A stretch of DNA of 24,390 nucleotides from Jimgerdemannia flammicorona (Eukaryota > Mucoromycota > Endogonomycetes > Endogonales > Endogonaceae). Below the pieces are notes generated by a model. That model was not told where the DNA came from. It saw only the letters and a list, made by a program, of their open reading frames with translations, and did no database searches. The translations under genes and the position numbers were made by a program. This document shows, one piece after another, positions 21,148-24,390 of the stretch. The stretch is from the NCBI GenBank assembly GCA_003990745.1, contig RBNI01001102.1, positions 1-24,390 of the forward strand, in the 5' to 3' direction. The first letter of the stretch is position 1, and each line of letters opens with the position of its first letter.

Positions 21148-21777
21148 GTGCTCCAAACTAGTCAATTCAAATCAGTTCGAATTCACCACATGATCAATTT
21201 GAATCTGTTCGAATTCCTCACATGATCAATTCGAATCAGTTCGAATTCATCACATGATAAATTCGAATTGCCAAATTCGAATCTTGATTTGAATCACTGA
21301 ATTCATATCATATAAATCTTAGACAAAAAGAATAATATCTCCATGAATATTCATCCAAATTCAACGAAAAAAAGTGTGCGGTATTCGCCTGATTAGGGGC
21401 TTTCTAGCAATGTAGGTTTCATTGAAATTGGACTAGTATTCATGGAGAAAATTAACAAAATGTCCATAGGTCATAGTTGAGCCACATTCTGTAAAAGGTT
21501 TTGTGAATTTCTCCACAAATACTAGTCCAGATTAAATTAAATCTGTACTGATGGAATGCCCTTAATCAGGCGAATACAGCACACTTTGTTTCGTTGAATT
21601 TGGATGAATATTCATGGAGATATTAGGCAATTTATGTTGATTTTTTTGGTTAATTGTTATTTTTTCCAAATTAGGATCCAATTCGAATCTGATTCGAATT
21701 ATGTGACTGGATTTCAATCAGATTCGAATCTGTCCAATTCAAATCAGATTCAAATTACACTGACTCTGTTAGAGCAC
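21148..21777. mobile_element. Foldback MITE 2 (630 bp) with long arms and internal 32-bp repeats
   Basis: Terminal GTGCTCCAAAC (21148) is inverted at the right end as GTTAGAGCAC (to 21777), with TA on both sides (21146-21147 and 21778-21779). Inner arms of about 125 bp match closely: ATCTCCATGAATATTCATCC on the left (about 21339) against its complement on the right (to about 21625), and GTATTCGCCTGATTA against TAATCAGGCGAATAC. The loop lies near 21475. The outer arms are full of TTCGAA-type motifs. No protein coding seen. The ends are related to MITEs 1, 3 and 4 but the arms are a different sequence. Confidence 0.78.
21162..21257 (+). repeat. Three tandem 32-bp repeats in the left arm of MITE 2
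   Basis: Units at 21162-21193, 21194-21225 and 21226-21257 each follow the pattern TCAATTYRAATC, then GTTCGAATTC, then CACATGA, with a fourth degenerate unit after them. Units are directly adjacent, without spacers. The right arm holds similar but less regular AATTCGAATC motifs. Confidence 0.85.
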
Positions 21778-21779
21778 TA

Positions 21780-22040
21780 GCTCTCAATAAGTAGCTTATA
21801 TATTACTTATATGAGAAAGAATTTAACATTATTAGTAGAGAGTGCTTTTCTATCTCAAATATTCTCTCTTTTAATGATTATTATGTAATAAGATGAGTGG
21901 ACCAATATATGTACAATTAAGAGTTATTATTTATTTATTTATGATATAGTAAGAGAAATAAAAAGGAGTATCAGAGAATAAAGAAAGAGAGAACAAAGAA
22001 AGAAAGAATAAAGAAAGTGTGATATTACCAAAGATTTTAA
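21780..22040. other. AT-rich spacer with an AAAGA-rich purine tract
   Basis: No gene. At about 21958-22018 the plus strand is almost all purine, with repeats of the type AATAAAGAAAGA. Nothing else is recognised. Confidence 0.5.
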
Positions 22041-22164
22041 GTGATCTGAATTAATCCAAATCAATCCAGATTAGATCACAGAACAAATTTAAGTTGATTT
22101 GAATCTATTATATAATGAATCTGAATCAAATCTCATCCAGATAAATTGTATCTATTCAGAACAC
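22041..22164. mobile_element. Foldback MITE 3, short (about 124 bp), degenerate
   Basis: GTGATCTGAAT at the left is inverted at the right as ATTCAGAACAC, with inner complementary blocks ATCCAGATTAGATC and, on the right, GATTTGATTC-type arms. TA follows the right end (22165-22166); the left flank is AA. Terminus resembles MITE 2. Confidence 0.5.
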
Positions 22165-22204
22165 TAGTTTTAGCTCTCAAGATCACAAGTGTAGCCTAGT
22201 AGTA

Positions 22205-22489
22205 GTACTTATAAATCAATTAAATAAATTTAAATCAAATTGAATTAAGAGTTATTCAAATCAAATAAAATTGAGAAGTTTTTAATTTGAAACCTATTTT
22301 TAGAAATGTAATAACTTGATAAAAATATATCTCAATTTAATATTCTTTAGTATGAGAATCTAATAAGCTAAAGCTCTATAAATTTGGATATGTATTTATC
22401 AAGTTATTACATTTTGTAAAATAGGATTTGAAAAGAATTTTGGATTGAATAAAATTGGATCTTCAATGTAATTTGATTTATTAGAGTAC
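22205..22489. mobile_element. Foldback MITE 4, sister copy of MITE 1
   Basis: 285 bp. Left end GTACTTATAAATCAA is inverted at the right as TTTATTAGAGTAC, flanked by TA at 22203-22204 and 22490-22491. The arms share CTAATAAGCTAAAG and AAATTTGGA with MITE 1, including the palindromic ATAACTTGAT / ATCAAGTTAT pair. No coding capacity. Confidence 0.75.
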
Positions 22490-22491
22490 TA

Positions 22492-22849
22492 CTAGCAAGC
22501 TATAGAAAGACAATAGTATTCTACTGAGCTGCTAGCTATAGAGGAATTATTTAAATATTATGCAGATTTATCTATAATAAATTTTACACTTTGGAGTCAA
22601 TCAATACTATACTGGGTTTTAAGAGTACTTTTAGTTGGAAAAATTACTAAATAAAAATAATATAACTAAAAAAGAATAGATTACAGAGTATTAGATATTC
22701 TATATCCAGATTACTATAACTAAATAGATCTATAAACTATTCAAAGATAGAGTAAGCTTTGGTCTATTTCTTAGAAGTAGTCCAAAAAAATTTCCAGTTG
22801 ATAAAGAGATACATATAATTGAAAGAATATAATTGAGCAGATTATATAG
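22492..22849. other. AT-rich spacer, nothing assigned
   Basis: AT-rich sequence between MITE 4 and the Tc1 element. No ORF or repeat recognised. Confidence 0.5.
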
Positions 22850-22851
22850 TA

Positions 22852-23073
22852 CAGTGAGGGTCATAAGTATACCAATGTTTTATTAATTTTACTTTTTAAA
22901 TTAATTATAGCTTATATAAAAATATTATTGAAGCCATTTTTTAACCAGTAATTGAATAGGTTTAGAACTTCAAAATATATTTGTTTTGCCTTATTTGGAT
23001 GATTACAAATAAAGTTATTACTATTTAAAGTTATATTAATCATTAGTACACTTATGGTCCTGATGGTATCTGG
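22852..23073 (+). repeat. Left terminal inverted repeat of the Tc1 element (about 220 bp)
   Basis: From about 22936 to 23073 it is an inverted match to 24211-24369; for example TTTGCCTTATTTGGATGATT at about 22985 is complemented at about 24279. The outer end motif GTCATAAGTATACCAATG recurs, inverted, at the inner end near 23041-23060, so each arm carries terminal and subterminal copies of the same motif. Confidence 0.85.
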
Positions 23074-23176
23074 AGGCTCCTACCATTGTTTTATGAGCTC
23101 CTGATGTTTTAAAAAATTTTTCTCTAATTGAGGCTTCATTATCTATGTCTTCTCTACCCCTGACATACTTTGAACC

Positions 23177-24208
23177 ATGAGAAAGCTCCCCAAAAACATT
23201 TGTAACTGCATAATCTATGAACTGCATTCTGGTATATCACCATGCAAGATTGCCAAGGAGATGGATATTGGAATGGTGACCATGTGCCATATAAGGGATC
23301 AGTACTGTGGTGACATCGAAATACTATGAAAAAGCGGTCACCCATGGACCCTTTCTACCAGAGATAAGACATAGGCCATTTGCCAAATAACTACTGGTAA
23401 GATGGAAACTGCCACAATGGTCACCAAAACTATGGAAGAAGAAGGGAAACCATCCATTGGCACCAAGACCATATGCCGGGCACTGAAATGAGTGGGTCTA
23501 AAGGCCACCATCAAGCAGAAGAAGCCTATGTCGTTCAAGTGTCATATCAAGGTACATTACAAATTCATTCTTAAGTACTAATATTGGACTCTAGATGACT
23601 GGAAAAGGGTCATTTTTTCAGATGAGACAAAGATCAATTGTTTTGGGTCTGACAGATGTCAATGGGTGTGGAAGAAGCCAGGCACAATACCACTTGACTG
23701 CCATGTAAAAGGGACTGTCAAATTCAGTGGCAGATTGGTGATGGTCTGGGGTTGTATGAATTACCATAGCATAGGCTATGTATGCCAGATCGATGGTAGA
23801 ATGAACACAGAGCTCTATATGAGTATTCTTGCTGATGAGCTGCAAAAATCCATCCAGTTTTTTAAGATCGACAGGAAGAAGCTCATATTCCAACAAGATA
23901 ATGACCCAAAGCATACATCCAAGGCAGCTTCCAAATGGCTTGCCAATCATTCTATTTGCATCCTGGACTGGCCTGCGCAATCCCCTAATATCAATCCAAT
24001 TAAGCATTTGTAGTGCCATCTCAAGAGGAAGCTCAGCATATATGAAACACTACCAAACAGTATGAAGGAGTTGTGGGAGTGGGTGGAGGATGAATGGAAT
24101 GGTATTCTGCAAGACGTTTGTGTCAAATTGGTAGAGAGTATGCCGAGGCATATTGCTGCAATAATTAAAGCTATGGGAAAACACACTAAATATTAATTAT
24201 TATGAATA
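23177..24208 (+). pseudogene. Tc1-family transposase, 5 in-frame stops, catalytic Glu changed
   Basis: The frame from ATG 23177 to TAA 24206-24208 is 343 codons, the usual Tc1 length, with no frameshift. The N-terminal helix-turn-helix reads GISPCKIAKEMDIGMVTMC (about residues 32-50). The catalytic domain has WKRVIFSDET with the first Asp at residue 149, VMVWGCM, FQQDNDPKHTS with the second Asp at 241, and WPAQSPNINPIKHL, where residue 276 is Lys in place of the expected Glu (34-residue spacing, DD34E). Stops: TGA 23327, TAG 23372, TGA 23489, TAA 23579 and TAG 24011 (Trp expected after NPI-HL). It would bind the inverted repeats and cut and paste the element at TA. Both the stops and the Glu-to-Lys change are consistent with single substitutions, mostly G-to-A or C-to-T. 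Confidence 0.9.
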
Positions 24209-24210
24209 AA

Positions 24211-24357
24211 GTGATTCAGGTACCATTAGGGCCATAAGTGTACCAATGATTAATATAACTTTAAATAGTAATAACTTTATTTGTAATCATCCAAATAAGG
24301 CAAAACTAATATATTTAGAAGTTCTAAACCTATTTTATTACTGGTTAAAAAAGGGCT

Positions 24358-24390
<33 letters not shown>
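24211..24390 (-). repeat. Right terminal inverted repeat of the Tc1 element, incomplete
   Basis: The complement of 22936-23073 with a few substitutions, followed by about 30 T at the window edge. The matching place on the left arm is only moderately A/T-rich, so the T run is an expansion, an insertion with a tail, or an end-of-sequence artefact. Confidence 0.8.

Larger units (their letters stand above)
22852..24390 (+). mobile_element. Tc1-type (DD34E) DNA transposon with long inverted repeats, right end outside window
   Basis: The left terminus CAGTGAGGGTCATAAG at 22852 follows a TA (22850-22851), the Tc1/mariner target. A 343-codon transposase frame lies between inverted repeats. The right repeat begins near 24211 and runs to the window edge, where it enters a T run (24361-24390) instead of the expected last 80 or so bases, so the right end is not seen. 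Stops in the transposase make it non-autonomous. Confidence 0.88.

Noticed and set aside
21162..21257. CRISPR-like array
   Set aside because: The 32-bp units are adjacent without spacers and lie in a foldback element of a eukaryotic sequence.
23036..24186. Minus-strand ORFs of 63-133 codons over the Tc1 element
   Set aside because: Antisense to the transposase, whose motifs are clear on the plus strand.

Overview
This is a transposon graveyard from a eukaryotic nuclear genome, most likely a fungus. The element set (non-LTR LINEs, a Ty3/gypsy LTR element, a hAT relic, a DD34E Tc1 element, small TA-flanked foldback elements) and the 13-60% swing in G+C point that way. The clade is not fixed; a basidiomycete or other filamentous fungus is a guess. 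I see no intact gene: every recognisable coding region is broken by stop codons, frameshifts, deletions or insertions. No tRNA, rRNA or CRISPR array was recognised.

Layout. Positions 1-10540 hold two diverged copies of one LINE family on the minus strand. Copy A (1-5867) looks complete: poly(A) tail as a T run at the left edge, ORF2 (endonuclease, reverse transcriptase, zinc-binding domain), ORF1, and 5' UTR. Copy B (5868 to about 10540) stops inside its ORF2 exactly where the 5' end of A begins, so A appears to have inserted into B. B in turn abuts the integrase of a Ty3/gypsy element (about 10541-14360, minus strand), suggesting a nest of gypsy, then LINE B, then LINE A; the missing 3' halves should lie left of the window. 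The gypsy element has its 5' LTR at 13916-14360, then a primer-binding site, gag, protease, a five-motif dUTPase domain, only the first part of RT, and integrase. The RT core and RNase H are gone.

Positions 14361-22851 are mostly AT-rich and lack long ORFs. By translating through the stops I found a decayed hAT transposase on the plus strand (about 14950-17375), split by a foldback element (16839-17196). Four foldback elements in this region share related termini (GTRCTC-like) and apparent TA target duplications. A roughly 310-bp unit is tandemly repeated at 17410-18133. A more GC-rich patch at about 19980-21140 holds only short unassigned ORFs.

Positions 22852-24390 are a Tc1-type element with about 220-bp inverted repeats and a 343-codon transposase carrying five in-frame stops and Glu-to-Lys at the third catalytic position. 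Its right end lies beyond the window.

Across unrelated elements decay is mainly by C-to-T / G-to-A transitions: stops sit where a relative has Trp, Arg or Gln, while reading frames of up to 3.6 kb keep their phase. This suggests a RIP-like or deamination process. The elements do not work together; they record successive invasions and inactivation.
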